Below are positions 1 through 9,325 of a stretch of DNA of 44,100 bases, piece by piece (positions within the stretch are counted from its first letter, which is position 1; each line of letters starts with the position of its first letter). Under the pieces are notes generated by a model that saw nothing but the letters and a program-made list of their open reading frames with translations, had not been told where the DNA came from and searched no databases. Location: the NCBI GenBank assembly GCA_938009275.1, contig CALLHY010000071.1, positions 1-44,100 of the forward strand. Reading direction: 5' to 3'. A program made the position numbers and the translations under genes. This DNA comes from an uncultured bacterium (GTDB lineage Bacteria > Cloacimonadota > Cloacimonadia > Cloacimonadales > Cloacimonadaceae).

Positions 1-40
1 CTGCACGGGCAACTGTGTGGAAGAGTAGGTCGCCGCCATC
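1..40 (+). rRNA. rrf: 5S rRNA, 3' end only
   Basis: The first 40 bases carry the conserved 3' arm of bacterial 5S rRNA: CTGCAC at the start, then a GTGTGG-AAGAGTAGGTCG-CCGCC stretch. That stretch is the usual helix IV/V and terminal-stem sequence. The 5' two thirds lie outside the window, so an rRNA operon presumably ends here. A T-rich run follows (51-60), but I see no strong terminator hairpin. The exact 3' end is uncertain by a few bases. Confidence 0.85.
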
Positions 41-179
41 GCAAACGGCTCTTTTATTTTACATTGCATTACTATGTTTAGTGAGTTAAATTGTAAGTAT
101 GACCATGTTATCAAGGCTTTTCATGAATAATGGAACGTTTTTTGTATTATGAAATATTAGAAGAATATGTCGTGGAGGA

Positions 180-2474
180 ATGATGCGTCAAACAAGACAC
201 AACAAGATTAGTAAGATCGCCATGCTTTTAATAGCTATGATGATCTTAAGTTTACCTCTGCTAGGTGCCTTTATTCAACCGAATCAAGCGGCAGTTGTCG
301 CCAAGGTATGGTTGCAACAAGGCCCTGCAGCATTAAGAAATACTCCTGAATTCAGTAAGATAATTGCAATCAAAGATGGTGTGATGTCTCAGGCTCAGGA
401 ACAATACAATATTGCTAATAGTTCTTTGCCTGCAATGTATATGCTTTTTACCAATGAAGGCCATTTTACCATTGTTTCTGCAGACGATAACTCTGTGCCT
501 GTCTTAGGCTATTCTGCCGAAACACGTAGTATTCCCAACACGGTTTCTCCTGAATTCATGTGGTGGGTTTCAGAATACGAACAGCAGATCAATGATATCA
601 GGGATAGGAAGCTGATCATTACTGATAATCAAGATAAGTGGAGCGAATTACTCTCTGGAAGCTTTCCTTACGACACCCGCAACACCCGTGCAATATCTCC
701 CTTATTATCCACGCTCTGGGATCAGGCTTGGCCATACAACGAACTGTGCCCACTCGATGCAAATGGTCCAGGTGGACGAGCTTATGCAGGATGTGTCGCT
801 ACCGCAATGGGGCAAGTAATGAAGTATTGGGAACACCCTACAATGGGCACAGGTTCTTATTCCTATTATGCTGCTCCCTACGGTTATCAAAGTGCAAACT
901 TCGGAACAACCACTTACCTATGGGATCAAATGCCTAATACCATAAGCGGCTCCAATATCCCCATAGCAACATTGCTGAAACACACCGGTGTATCAGTTAG
1001 CATGCAGTATGCGGGAGACGGTTCGGGTGCTTATAGCATCGATGTACCTGGAGCAATGATGAATTACTTCAGCTATCCGTCTGCTGCCTACCGTCCCAGA
1101 ACTAGCTTTACTGAACCGAATTGGATACAATTGATAAAGTACCAGCTTGATGATGGAAGCCCTGTTTACTATTCCGGGTCTGATCCAGAAGGTGGGCATG
1201 CTTGGGTGTGTGATGGTTATGACAGCCAGGATTATTTTCACATGAACTTCGGATGGGGTGGCTCATACAACGGTAATTTCCTCGTTGGGGCTATCAACTC
1301 CGGTAATGGCAACTTTAACAGCAATCAAGCTGTGGTTATCAATACCCTGCCTGCCAACTATAACATGAACAATGCTAAGATCAAGATGGCCATACCCCCA
1401 GTTGCAACGGTCGGAACTTATTTCAACGTTGATGTAAGAACCTCACCGATACTTGGCTCATGGAATGTTAATCATTTCGAATTTGTAATAACCTATGATC
1501 ACTCTAATGTTGTTTACAACAGCTTTAGCACCACCAACTCCATTGGGGCAAATGGGACATTTACTGTTACCGAAATTGAACCAGGATTCATTTCTGTTGT
1601 CTGGAATGGAACACAATCATTATTAGGCCCTGGTTCTCTAATCCAGTTCAATTTCACTCCGCTTGATGCCGGTGATTACCTGTTTGATATCGGAGACATG
1701 AAATACAATACTACCAACATCACCAATACCGAGTTTGTATTCATGAGTGTGGAAGCTCCTGTTGCTACACTGGCTCAGAGCGCAATCACCATGACCAACG
1801 TTCAGAATCTAACATACCAGGCAATTGGTACCACAGAGATGCGCACCACATATATTCTTCCCTCATGGAACGTAGACCAGTATTCGTTTAACCTTACTTA
1901 CATACCCACAAAGCTGGAGTTCGTAGGCGTTGAAGTGGATGGAACCTTGTCTGCAGGATCTACTCCTAATGCCGTGGTAAACACCCCCGGAAACGTAACA
2001 GTTACCTGCACTCTGCCTGCCAATATAAGTGGAGAAGGGTCTCTTTTGAAATTGAAATTCAAGGCCATAGGTAATACCTCAAATCTGTCAATTACCCAGG
2101 TTACTCCAAGCAACTTCACATATAATACTACTCAACTCAGCACTGTATCCGGCTGCACCTACAGACTTGCCGGTTACACTAGCAATGAAGACGAAGTGGC
2201 AGTCATAGCCCCAACTCTGGAGATATACCCCAATCCCTTCAGCAGCAGCACAGCATTCAAGTTTAACAGCAAGTCAGCCGCTCCTGTTACCTTTAACGTT
2301 TATAACGTGAAGGGACAGCTTATCCGGCAGTATGCAAATAATGATGCCAAAGCAAGCGAATTGGTTTGGGACGGAAAAGATGCCAGGGGCAACCATGTTG
2401 CCGGTGGTATCTATCTTGTTCGCTGGGAGCAGGGAAAAGACAAGGGCAGTGCCAAACTGTTGATCCTGAAATAA
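180..2474 (+). CDS. Secreted C10-family (streptopain-like) cysteine peptidase with C-terminal sorting domain
   Basis: The product is a 764-residue exported peptidase. Seen: a basic start and hydrophobic stretch (about residues 12-31) form a signal peptide. A propeptide-like segment follows. The C10 catalytic motifs are present: Cys205 in YAGCVATAMGQ and His340 in GGHAWVCDGY. Two beta-rich cohesin-like modules span about residues 390-670. The C-terminal 85 residues are a sorting/FlgD-like Ig domain with YPNPF, NVYNVKGQLIR and GGIYLVRW. Family knowledge: C10 enzymes are secreted papain-fold proteases made as zymogens, and this tail type directs export and surface anchoring in FCB bacteria. A GTGGAGG ribosome site lies just before two adjacent ATGs (180 and 183), either of which could start. 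The gene stands alone between 5S rRNA and a strong terminator. The substrate is unknown. Confidence 0.9.
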   Translation: MMRQTRHNKISKIAMLLIAMMILSLPLLGAFIQPNQAAVVAKVWLQQGPAALRNTPEFSKIIAIKDGVMSQAQEQYNIANSSLPAMYMLFTNEGHFTIVSADDNSVPVLGYSAETRSIPNTVSPEFMWWVSEYEQQINDIRDRKLIITDNQDKWSELLSGSFPYDTRNTRAISPLLSTLWDQAWPYNELCPLDANGPGGRAYAGCVATAMGQVMKYWEHPTMGTGSYSYYAAPYGYQSANFGTTTYLWDQMPNTISGSNIPIATLLKHTGVSVSMQYAGDGSGAYSIDVPGAMMNYFSYPSAAYRPRTSFTEPNWIQLIKYQLDDGSPVYYSGSDPEGGHAWVCDGYDSQDYFHMNFGWGGSYNGNFLVGAINSGNGNFNSNQAVVINTLPANYNMNNAKIKMAIPPVATVGTYFNVDVRTSPILGSWNVNHFEFVITYDHSNVVYNSFSTTNSIGANGTFTVTEIEPGFISVVWNGTQSLLGPGSLIQFNFTPLDAGDYLFDIGDMKYNTTNITNTEFVFMSVEAPVATLAQSAITMTNVQNLTYQAIGTTEMRTTYILPSWNVDQYSFNLTYIPTKLEFVGVEVDGTLSAGSTPNAVVNTPGNVTVTCTLPANISGEGSLLKLKFKAIGNTSNLSITQVTPSNFTYNTTQLSTVSGCTYRLAGYTSNEDEVAVIAPTLEIYPNPFSSSTAFKFNSKSAAPVTFNVYNVKGQLIRQYANNDAKASELVWDGKDARGNHVAGGIYLVRWEQGKDKGSAKLLILK

Positions 2475-2493
2475 TAATAACCATTTCATAATT

Positions 2494-2520
2494 AAAGGCT
2501 CACCAATCTGGTGAGCCTTT
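2494..2520 (+). terminator. Rho-independent terminator of the C10 peptidase gene
   Basis: An 11-bp perfect stem (AAAGGCTCACC / GGTGAGCCTTT) with a 5-nt loop begins 19 nt after the stop codon and is followed by T-rich sequence. It fits an intrinsic terminator for the upstream plus-strand gene. Confidence 0.85.
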
Positions 2521-2558
2521 TCTGTTTATAATCAAAGGGAATTGCGCTAACAATACGG

Positions 2559-2598
2559 ATGAAATACGCATCCCATTAGTAATTCATGCGTATTTCAT
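2559..2598. repeat. Palindromic intergenic repeat, copy 1
   Basis: A 13-bp perfect inverted repeat (ATGAAATACGCAT / ATGCGTATTTCAT) surrounds a 14-nt centre containing CATTAGTAATTC. The centre and one arm recur in a second intergenic palindrome near 14785, although the arms differ there. It lies in the gap between convergent genes. It could be a small dispersed palindromic element; it lacks a T-run, so a terminator role is unproven. Confidence 0.6.
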
Positions 2599-2707
2599 TA
2601 GTGATTTGAGCAAGGTAGCTTCAAGGAACAATAGCCAAGCACTAAGAAACATAACTGCTACAAATATCATGTATCTCTATGCAGCTAATGCTATAAAGAC
2701 AAGAGAA

Positions 2708-3835
2708 TTAGGAAAAGAAGGATTTTATCTTTTCCATCTCGGTGGGAATATCTATCTTGTGAGGGCATTTGGGCAGGCAAGCCCCACATTTGGTGCACTT
2801 ATCTGCTCTGCTTTCCTCCGGAATAAACATCTTATACTCAGCTAAATGCCTTTCCTTGTCACCAAACATCTGTGCTTCATTGTAAACACCGAACACGGAT
2901 GGAATAGCTACCTTAGCCGGACAGGGAAGGCAGTAACGGCATTCGGAGCAAAGAATTGGTATGCGCTTGATATACATCCTGCGTGCTTTTTTATACAGAT
3001 TAATCTCTTCATCCCCAAGGGCATCAGCATGGAATGTTTCTGCCATGGCGATGTTCTCTTTAAGCTGTTCGAGGCTGCTCATACCGCTAAGTAAGGTAGT
3101 GCATCCCGAGAGGTTCCAAACCCAGCGCATGGCAAGCTCTTGCGAGCTGTAATCCTGGTGGTTTTTTTGCCATAGCTTAGCTATTTCTTCCGGTACCGGC
3201 TTGACCAGTTTCCCGCCCCTTAGCGGTTCCATTGATATTACACCCATGTTTCGCGAAACAGCCAATCGGTAGCCGTTTATTCCAGCTTGATAATGGGTAT
3301 CAAGATAGTTCAGCATAATCTGGCAGAAGTCCCAGTCGTATGCCATGGTTATTTTCTTGAACACAGGATAGGCATCGTGGAAAGAAAAGCCAATGTGCCT
3401 TATCTTGCCTTGGCTTTTAGCTTCTTCCAGCCAGCTTAAAACGCCCAGGGACTCGAGGTTTTTCCATGAGTTCCTGTTTAGCGCATGTAAGAGATAATAG
3501 TCGATGTATGAGCTCTGTAAGCGGTCAAGCTGCTGATCCAGGTAAGAATCCATGTCTTCACGCGTCTTAATAAGCCAACATGGCTGCTTGGTGGCAACAA
3601 ATACCTTGCTACGGTCTATCTGCTGCAAGAAACGGCCAAGGAAGGGTTCACTATTGCCATTATGATATGGCCAGGCAGTATCAAAGTAGTTCACACCATT
3701 ATCATAGGCATGATGCAACATAGCTAAGCTCGGTTCTTCGTCAATGAGCCCGTCTTTGGTAGTTGGAAACCTCATACAGCCAAAGCCGAGTGCGGAAATC
3801 ATATCTTGTGATCGGGGCATAGTTCGGTATTTCAT
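2708..3835 (-). CDS. Aldo/keto reductase with C-terminal 4Fe-4S ferredoxin-like domain
   Basis: This 375-residue protein joins a TIM-barrel aldo/keto reductase to an iron-sulfur tail. Seen: the catalytic tetrad Asp52, Tyr57, Lys83 and His117, in NYFDTAWPY, VATKQ and YYLLHALN. The C-terminal 90 residues hold CSECRYCLPC and CTKCGACLPKC motifs, enough for two clusters. Family knowledge: such fusions are common in anaerobes and are thought to couple NAD(P)H or ferredoxin electrons to small carbonyl substrates; the substrate is not known. It is the last gene of the 8909-2708 operon, starting 6 nt after uvrC ends, probably by read-through. I see no clear terminator downstream. Confidence 0.88.
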   Translation of the reverse strand: MKYRTMPRSQDMISALGFGCMRFPTTKDGLIDEEPSLAMLHHAYDNGVNYFDTAWPYHNGNSEPFLGRFLQQIDRSKVFVATKQPCWLIKTREDMDSYLDQQLDRLQSSYIDYYLLHALNRNSWKNLESLGVLSWLEEAKSQGKIRHIGFSFHDAYPVFKKITMAYDWDFCQIMLNYLDTHYQAGINGYRLAVSRNMGVISMEPLRGGKLVKPVPEEIAKLWQKNHQDYSSQELAMRWVWNLSGCTTLLSGMSSLEQLKENIAMAETFHADALGDEEINLYKKARRMYIKRIPILCSECRYCLPCPAKVAIPSVFGVYNEAQMFGDKERHLAEYKMFIPEESRADKCTKCGACLPKCPHKIDIPTEMEKIKSFFS

Positions 3836-3841
3836 GTTCTT

Positions 3842-5650
3842 TCACTCTCCGTTGTTAAAATAGTTATGGATATGCTCGGCAGTTTTCTGACCTATGCCTT
3901 TTATGTTGCACAGCTCTTCAATAGTGGCTTGTTTAATGGCTTCCACGCTACCAAGCTCTTTAAGGAGCAGAAACTTGCTTTGTTCGCCGATACCGGGAAT
4001 GGCTTCCAATTCGCTTTCAAGTGTACGCTTCGAGCGTCGTTTTCGATGAAAGTTTATGGCAAAACGGTGGGCTTCGTCACGCACCGTAACCAATAGCCTG
4101 AGAGCCGAGGATGATCTTGGCAGGATTATTGAAACATTGGACATGGGGGTAAACACCTCTTCTGCTCGTTTTGCCAGCGAGATAATCTGGATATCGAAGT
4201 GCGCAGACTGTGCTAAGGCTTCCACACTGGAAGATAGCTGTCCTTTTCCACCATCGATGATAATTAAGTCTGGCTTCATATCTGGTTCTTTGTCCACTTC
4301 CAACAGGAAGCGGGTTAGCGTTTCCTGCATGGCAGCGAAGTCGTTTTGCGTATCAATACTTCGGATAATGAAGTGACGATAATACTTTTTCTTAGCCTTG
4401 CCATTTTCGAAGTACACGGCAGAGGATACTGTGTCTGTACCTTGAATAGTGGAGATGTCCATACACACCATCTTGCGCGGTAAACGCAGCAAGCCCAGAG
4501 TGTCTTTTAGCTCTTGGATGGGGAATATGGTGCGGTTTGCCTTACGCAGATGAGCCAGCTTGCTTTCTTCTACCAGGTGGAAGGCATTGCGTTTTGCCAT
4601 GCTTATCAGCTTAGTCTTTTCGCCACGCTGGGGAAGGATAAGCTTGTTATGAAGCCATTGATTTATATGCGCAAAGTCATCGGGTTCAAAGGGTAGCAGT
4701 ATCTCTTCGGGGAGGTCTTCTTTATCGGAGTAATATAGCTGCAGGAACGAGCGTAAGATGCTTTCACGGCTATCATAATCCACATTGGTAAGGGGATAGT
4801 TTTCCTGGTTTATAATAGTTCCTTCCTGCATCTTTAAGATTAGACAGATGGCCAGCTTATCTTCTTGATAAAAGCCTACTATATCCCGCTTGCGAGTGTC
4901 GTTATAGAATACAGATTGTCGTTTTTGGATGCGCTCAACAGCAAGTATTCTGTCTCTAATCCTGGCAGCATCCTCGAATCTTAACAGAGAGGCGGCAAGC
5001 TGCATCTCTGCCCGGAATTCGTCTAATATCTCCTGGTACTTACCACCAAAACAGCGCAGCAAGCGGTTTACGATTAACGCATAATCACTTTGGCTGATGA
5101 ACCCCACGCATGGTGCCGGGCACTTGCCAAGCTGATAGTTTATGCAGGGCTGCTTATACTTGATTTTTGGTATGTTGCGACTACAGTTCCTGATTGGGAA
5201 TATCCACTCGAATGAGCGCAGTGTCCTGCGTAAAGAGCGTACGTCAGTATAGGGGCCGAAGTATTTGGAGCCGTCTTTTACATAATCCCTGCTTACAAAG
5301 ATGCGGGGGAAGGGCTCATTAGTAGTTACCTTTACAAATGGATATCGCTTGTCATCCTTCAGGAGGATGTTGTACTTGGGCTTGTGTTGCTTGATTAGCG
5401 TAGCTTCCAACAAAAAAGCATCTGCTTCACTATTGGTAATAATGTAGTCCAGATCGGCAATGTTCTTAACCAATTGCTCGGTTTTAGCATCCTTGGGGCT
5501 GGGATTAAGATAACTTTTTATACGGTTTTTCAGGTTTAGGGCTTTTCCCACATAGATGATGTCACCCTGTTTATTTTTCCACAGATAAACACCGGGTTGC
5601 TCCGGCAGAAAGCTTTGTTTTACCTCTATTTCCGGCGTAGGCGAGTGCAT
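3842..5650 (-). CDS. uvrC: Excinuclease ABC subunit C
   Basis: UvrC makes the 3' and 5' incisions in UvrABC nucleotide excision repair. The 602-residue length is normal. Domains in order: N-terminal GIY-YIG nuclease (GVYLWKNKQGDIIYVGKA, about residues 20-37), a cysteine-rich patch around residues 150-180, a UVR motif near residues 200-235 (FEDAARIRDRI), the RNase H-like nuclease domain with MVCMDISTIQG, and paired C-terminal helix-hairpin-helices (IPGIGEQ, IKGIGQKTAEHI). The ATG follows an AAGGAG site. The start lies 25 nt inside the end of murJ, so the two are translationally linked on one mRNA. Confidence 0.97.
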   Translation of the reverse strand: MHSPTPEIEVKQSFLPEQPGVYLWKNKQGDIIYVGKALNLKNRIKSYLNPSPKDAKTEQLVKNIADLDYIITNSEADAFLLEATLIKQHKPKYNILLKDDKRYPFVKVTTNEPFPRIFVSRDYVKDGSKYFGPYTDVRSLRRTLRSFEWIFPIRNCSRNIPKIKYKQPCINYQLGKCPAPCVGFISQSDYALIVNRLLRCFGGKYQEILDEFRAEMQLAASLLRFEDAARIRDRILAVERIQKRQSVFYNDTRKRDIVGFYQEDKLAICLILKMQEGTIINQENYPLTNVDYDSRESILRSFLQLYYSDKEDLPEEILLPFEPDDFAHINQWLHNKLILPQRGEKTKLISMAKRNAFHLVEESKLAHLRKANRTIFPIQELKDTLGLLRLPRKMVCMDISTIQGTDTVSSAVYFENGKAKKKYYRHFIIRSIDTQNDFAAMQETLTRFLLEVDKEPDMKPDLIIIDGGKGQLSSSVEALAQSAHFDIQIISLAKRAEEVFTPMSNVSIILPRSSSALRLLVTVRDEAHRFAINFHRKRRSKRTLESELEAIPGIGEQSKFLLLKELGSVEAIKQATIEELCNIKGIGQKTAEHIHNYFNNGE

Positions 5651-7188
5651 ATACTCCTTCCTGCAGCAGCAAGGTAATCCAGATGTAGAATGAGACCAAG
5701 TAAGTAGAACAGCAGAAAGCTCATTGCAGATAATATTCCGGCTCGGATCAATAGTGCCAAGCGTCCTTCAACTGGGACAAGCTGCTTAGCATATACTATC
5801 CCAACAAATATGGCCGCGCATATCATAACGGTTTTTAACAGGTTTGGCAGAAGGCCTCTAAAGTTTATTTCGGGCAGTTTGCGCTTAATCATGGTAACCA
5901 AAACAATGTAATTCACCATAGCAGTAACTGAAGTGGACAGTGCAAGGCCTCTGTGCTGGATAAACTGCATCAACACAAAGTTCATCGCGATATTCAAGGC
6001 AACCATTGCGGCGGCGATGTTCATTGGGGTGCGAGTGTCTTTGTTTGCATAGAAAAGCGGGGTTACAGTTTGATTGAGGCTATAAAAGATGAGACCAAGA
6101 GAATAAAACACCAGGGCTTGATTGGTCATAAGTGAGGCTTTGGCATCAAAGGCTCCACTTTGGAACAATATGCTCACAAAGTCGTTCCCAAGAGCGATAA
6201 TCAGGGTGGTAATGGGGAGCATTATATATGCCAGCGAAAGTGCAGTAAAGCGCATAGACTGGGATAGTTCGCCAAACTCCCTGTTGGCAACGTGGCGTGA
6301 ATACATTGGCAACACGGCTGTGCCAGCGGATATGGCAAAGATACCTAAGGGTAATTGCATCAACCTATTTCCAAATCCCAATGCGGTTATTGAGCCGATG
6401 GGTAGAAATGAAGCCATCAGACTGTCGGCAATCAGGTTTATCTCTCTAATACCTATACCAATCATGGATGGAATAAACCTGCGCCATAGCTGAGTGATTG
6501 CTTCCGAAGTAAAGCTTAGATATAGCCTCCATCTATAGCCCACTTTCCTTAAATATGGTAGATTGATGGCTGTTTGCAGTGCTCCACCAACTAAAACGCC
6601 CCAGCCTGCCCAGATAATAAGCGGTTCTCCAACCACCCCAAAAACTTTATAAGGAATAACAATGGTAGACACCATACCGATATTGAGCAGAGCTGAAGAA
6701 AGCCCTGTCATAAAGAAGTAATCATGAGAATTTAAAACTGCGATAAAGGTGGAAGACATGCCAATAAAGAACAGGTATGGGAATATAATGCGGGTCAAAC
6801 GAGTGGCAATTAACATCGTTGCCGGATTTAGCCCAGGGTATAGTAATCGCACAATCAATGGAGCTAAGGCGATGCCTATCAATGTCAGCACTGCCAGGAA
6901 CAGCGTTAGGATGCTTAGCAGGTTTAAGGCAAAATCTATCTGCCCCTCTTTTCCTTTCTTAATTCCTATCTCGTTGTATATTGGCACAAACGCTGTTGAT
7001 AAAGCTCCCTCACCAAACAGTCTTCTTAGCAAATTGGGAATGTTATATCCTACATTAAATGCGTCATTTAAGATACCGGTACCAAAGAAATATGCCATCA
7101 CCTGATCTCTAACTAGCCCAAGAATACGGCTTAGAAAGATCGCCAAAGACATGATGCTGATGTTCTTTGCCAGTTTCTTTTGGCTCAT
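5626..7188 (-). CDS. murJ: Lipid II flippase MurJ
   Basis: MurJ moves the peptidoglycan precursor lipid II across the inner membrane. The 520-residue, strongly hydrophobic protein of about 14 helices has the family's typical length. Its N-terminus is diagnostic: SRILGLVRDQVMAYFFG, then PNLLRRLFGEGALSTAFVPIY in the first helices. Its ATG overlaps the holB stop codon by four bases (ATGA), and its end overlaps uvrC by 25 nt. It is the centre of a compact operon that mixes replication, envelope and repair genes. No irregularity was seen. Confidence 0.96.
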   Translation of the reverse strand: MSQKKLAKNISIMSLAIFLSRILGLVRDQVMAYFFGTGILNDAFNVGYNIPNLLRRLFGEGALSTAFVPIYNEIGIKKGKEGQIDFALNLLSILTLFLAVLTLIGIALAPLIVRLLYPGLNPATMLIATRLTRIIFPYLFFIGMSSTFIAVLNSHDYFFMTGLSSALLNIGMVSTIVIPYKVFGVVGEPLIIWAGWGVLVGGALQTAINLPYLRKVGYRWRLYLSFTSEAITQLWRRFIPSMIGIGIREINLIADSLMASFLPIGSITALGFGNRLMQLPLGIFAISAGTAVLPMYSRHVANREFGELSQSMRFTALSLAYIMLPITTLIIALGNDFVSILFQSGAFDAKASLMTNQALVFYSLGLIFYSLNQTVTPLFYANKDTRTPMNIAAAMVALNIAMNFVLMQFIQHRGLALSTSVTAMVNYIVLVTMIKRKLPEINFRGLLPNLLKTVMICAAIFVGIVYAKQLVPVEGRLALLIRAGILSAMSFLLFYLLGLILHLDYLAAAGRSICTRLRRK

Positions 7189-8303
7189 AACTTTGCTTGT
7201 AGGAATTGCCTGGTTTTAAAGTATAGATTAATCATGATCAGATTCAGGTTCACGTTTCCGTCTATCTTACGACTGAAATCCTCCAAGAGAAGCAGATACT
7301 CATGAATGCTTTCCCATGCACTTGGTCTTTGGCTGCTAATCTCTTCCAGTATCTCTTTTTTGTCTATATTCGTAATGTCGGCATCATTACCTACTGCTAG
7401 CAGGGCAACATCACCGGCAACAATCCTTAGATACTTTAAGAGGTCCATAACCCTGTCTTTCACCTGATGCTCCCGATATTTCTCCAGGATGTTATAAAAG
7501 CCCATATCATCCCGTTTTGCGGCTAGCTCCATGATCTCAAAAGCCCAATCCCTGGAGATAGACTGAGCATCAGAGGCAATCCTGATGGCCATCTTCAGAT
7601 TTCCAGCACTTATTCTAGCTGCGGGTCTGGCTACAGATAGGGAAGTGTCAAACTGGTCGGCTAATATATTCTCAATAATGGTGCGAGATAATGGTTTGAA
7701 ATATATTGGCTGGGTGCGCGATAAGATAGTTGGCATTATCATCTGCAACCTTTCAGTAGTGAGAATCATTACGGTATTAGCAGGTGGCTCCTCCAAGGTT
7801 TTCAGGAAGGCATTGGAGGTTTGAGTATTCATCTGGTCTGCATTTTCGATAATCACCACCCTATACCTTGCTTCATGGATCGACAGCTCTAAACGCTTAA
7901 TCAGCAATGCGATGTTCTCGCGCCGGATTTCCGTGTTTTCTTTAAAAAAGAAATCCGTCCAGGGGCTGTTTCGTTTGTTATCCAGATATGCCTGATACTG
8001 CTTTAGAGTCTCCTCTTTTTTTATCTCACCCTCACTGCTAAGATTCAGGTTTGGTGTGGGGAACACATAAACAAAATCAGGATGCTCAAGCGATAGAAAC
8101 TTATGGCATGAGGCACATACTCCGCAGGGACGCAACTCTGGAAGGGCATAGCAGTTTAGGGCCATGCCAAAGTAAAGCGCAGTCATAAATTTGCCTACTC
8201 CATCTGATCCGTGAAACAAATATGCTTGCGCAACCCGCTGGTTCTCTATTGCCTTACGCAGCAGGTCTATGGTGTGGTCTTGTCCCTTTATCTTGCGAAA
8301 CAT
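7185..8303 (-). CDS. holB: DNA polymerase III delta' subunit
   Basis: Delta' is part of the clamp loader that places the beta clamp on DNA. The 372-residue protein shows the AAA+ fold: YLFHGSDGVGKF near residues 28-39, a zinc module with Cys51, Cys60, Cys63 and Cys66, a Walker-B-like VVIIENADQM, sensor-1 TLEEPPANTVMILTTE, and the SRTQPIYFKPL sensor region. The P-loop ends Lys38-Phe39 instead of Lys-Ser/Thr, which fits a delta' that does not hydrolyse ATP rather than a gamma/tau subunit. The ATG directly abuts the TAG stop of the GNAT gene, and its own stop overlaps murJ by 4 nt. An insertion around residues 80-110 is longer than in E. coli. Confidence 0.92.
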   Translation of the reverse strand: MFRKIKGQDHTIDLLRKAIENQRVAQAYLFHGSDGVGKFMTALYFGMALNCYALPELRPCGVCASCHKFLSLEHPDFVYVFPTPNLNLSSEGEIKKEETLKQYQAYLDNKRNSPWTDFFFKENTEIRRENIALLIKRLELSIHEARYRVVIIENADQMNTQTSNAFLKTLEEPPANTVMILTTERLQMIMPTILSRTQPIYFKPLSRTIIENILADQFDTSLSVARPAARISAGNLKMAIRIASDAQSISRDWAFEIMELAAKRDDMGFYNILEKYREHQVKDRVMDLLKYLRIVAGDVALLAVGNDADITNIDKKEILEEISSQRPSAWESIHEYLLLLEDFSRKIDGNVNLNLIMINLYFKTRQFLQAKL

Positions 8304-8909
8304 CTATACTATAGTAATCTTGCTGCGACCGGCTTCGTCGCTTATGCTCTTGGCATACATATCTTTAACGTATGGGCTCTTGAACTCGCTGGCAAGTATG
8401 TCATAGATCAGCACATCGTGGTACTCGCCTGCCATAAAGATGTAATCACGGCGTTTGCCTGCATACTTAAAGCCAACCTTTTCGTAGCTGCGAATTGCTC
8501 GGCGATTATAAGAATAGACGTCCATATTCACACTATGCAAGTTTAGAATGTTGAAGGCAAAATCCAGGAGTAAAGATGTTGCTTCGGTGCCAATTCCCTG
8601 GTTCCAGAATGTCTTTTCGCCAATAAAGATGCCAAAAGTAGCATGGCGGTGAACATCTGTGATATTGTGTAATCCGCAATTACCGATCACCTTGTTGGTA
8701 TCCTTTTCAATAATGGCGAACACAACATCATTATCCATCAGCTTTTGAAGCATTGCCCTTTCTTTTTCTATTCCCACCACAGAGGAGGTGAACAGCATGA
8801 ACTGGCCTATCTCCATGTCGTTTACCCACTCGGTGTATTTCTCTACATCATCCATGGAAATGGGAGAAAGGTAGCACTTCTCACCCACAAGTTTACGAAA
8901 GTATTTCAT
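8304..8909 (-). CDS. GNAT-family N-acetyltransferase (RimJ/RimL-like)
   Basis: The 201-residue protein has the GNAT layout: the N-terminal Y-L-S-P-I strand, VIGNCGLHNI, the acetyl-CoA loop WNQGIGTEA near residues 110-118, and YNRRAIRSYEKVGFKYAG. This matches the RimJ/RimL/SpeG-like group, which acetylates protein N-termini, polyamines or small amines; the substrate cannot be read. An AGGAG site precedes the ATG by 8 nt. It is the first gene of the operon running to 2708, and its stop touches the holB start with no gap, so they are co-transcribed. The operon promoter should lie in the gap above it, but I could not fix it confidently. Confidence 0.88.
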   Translation of the reverse strand: MKYFRKLVGEKCYLSPISMDDVEKYTEWVNDMEIGQFMLFTSSVVGIEKERAMLQKLMDNDVVFAIIEKDTNKVIGNCGLHNITDVHRHATFGIFIGEKTFWNQGIGTEATSLLLDFAFNILNLHSVNMDVYSYNRRAIRSYEKVGFKYAGKRRDYIFMAGEYHDVLIYDILASEFKSPYVKDMYAKSISDEAGRSKITIV

Positions 8910-9325
8910 TATTTGCTCCTATATCTTACATTCTATTCCGGTTTATTCATTATTCCGGCATGGTTTTTCCAAACCTTTATCCCTGTCAAGCAGTTTCGCC
9001 TTTCCCAGCAGATTTATGCACTCATAATGGTGTGGGAGACCAATCTGGATTTTTGGGACAGAAGTGGGGATTATTTTCGGGATAGCTATAGTTTGGAGTT
9101 CAAATCCTCATTCCAATCACCAATATGAAGTCCGATCCGCCCTTAGATAGCAGATATCTAAGTAGTTAGATTAGGCGGAATGAAGCCAAAAGCTCTTCAA
9201 TGGTATATGCACGCTTGCTTGCCGAAGTAGTTCCGCACCGGGGTTCATTGGGGTCTGATCGGGGAAAAGCCCGATGAACCCCCGATGAACCTCACTTCGG
9301 TTCAGCTTTGGGAAGCAAGGAAGCC
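8910..9325. other. Intergenic stretch with a palindromic element
   Basis: About 415 nt lie between the operon start at 8909 and the end of the S9 peptidase. The first part should hold the operon promoter, but no convincing -35/-10 pair stood out. The last 110 nt form the palindromic element listed at 9214-9319. No RNA family was recognised. Confidence 0.4.
9214..9319. repeat. Palindromic intergenic element of about 106 bp
   Basis: The outer arms CTTGCTTGCC and GGGAAGCAAG pair with one mismatch. Inside are CCGAAGT (9222) / ACTTCGG (9294), GGGTTCAT (9241) / ATGAACCC (9274), and a central ATCGGG-gaaaag-CCCGAT hairpin. The last two overlap by two bases, so alternative folds are possible. Size and nested design resemble the element at 33284-33392, though the sequences differ. 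It could be a small mobile palindrome or a structured RNA. Confidence 0.45.

Noticed and set aside
2606..2845. 79-residue plus-strand reading
   Set aside because: It runs into the aldo/keto reductase gene on the other strand, has no ribosome site and no recognisable sequence.
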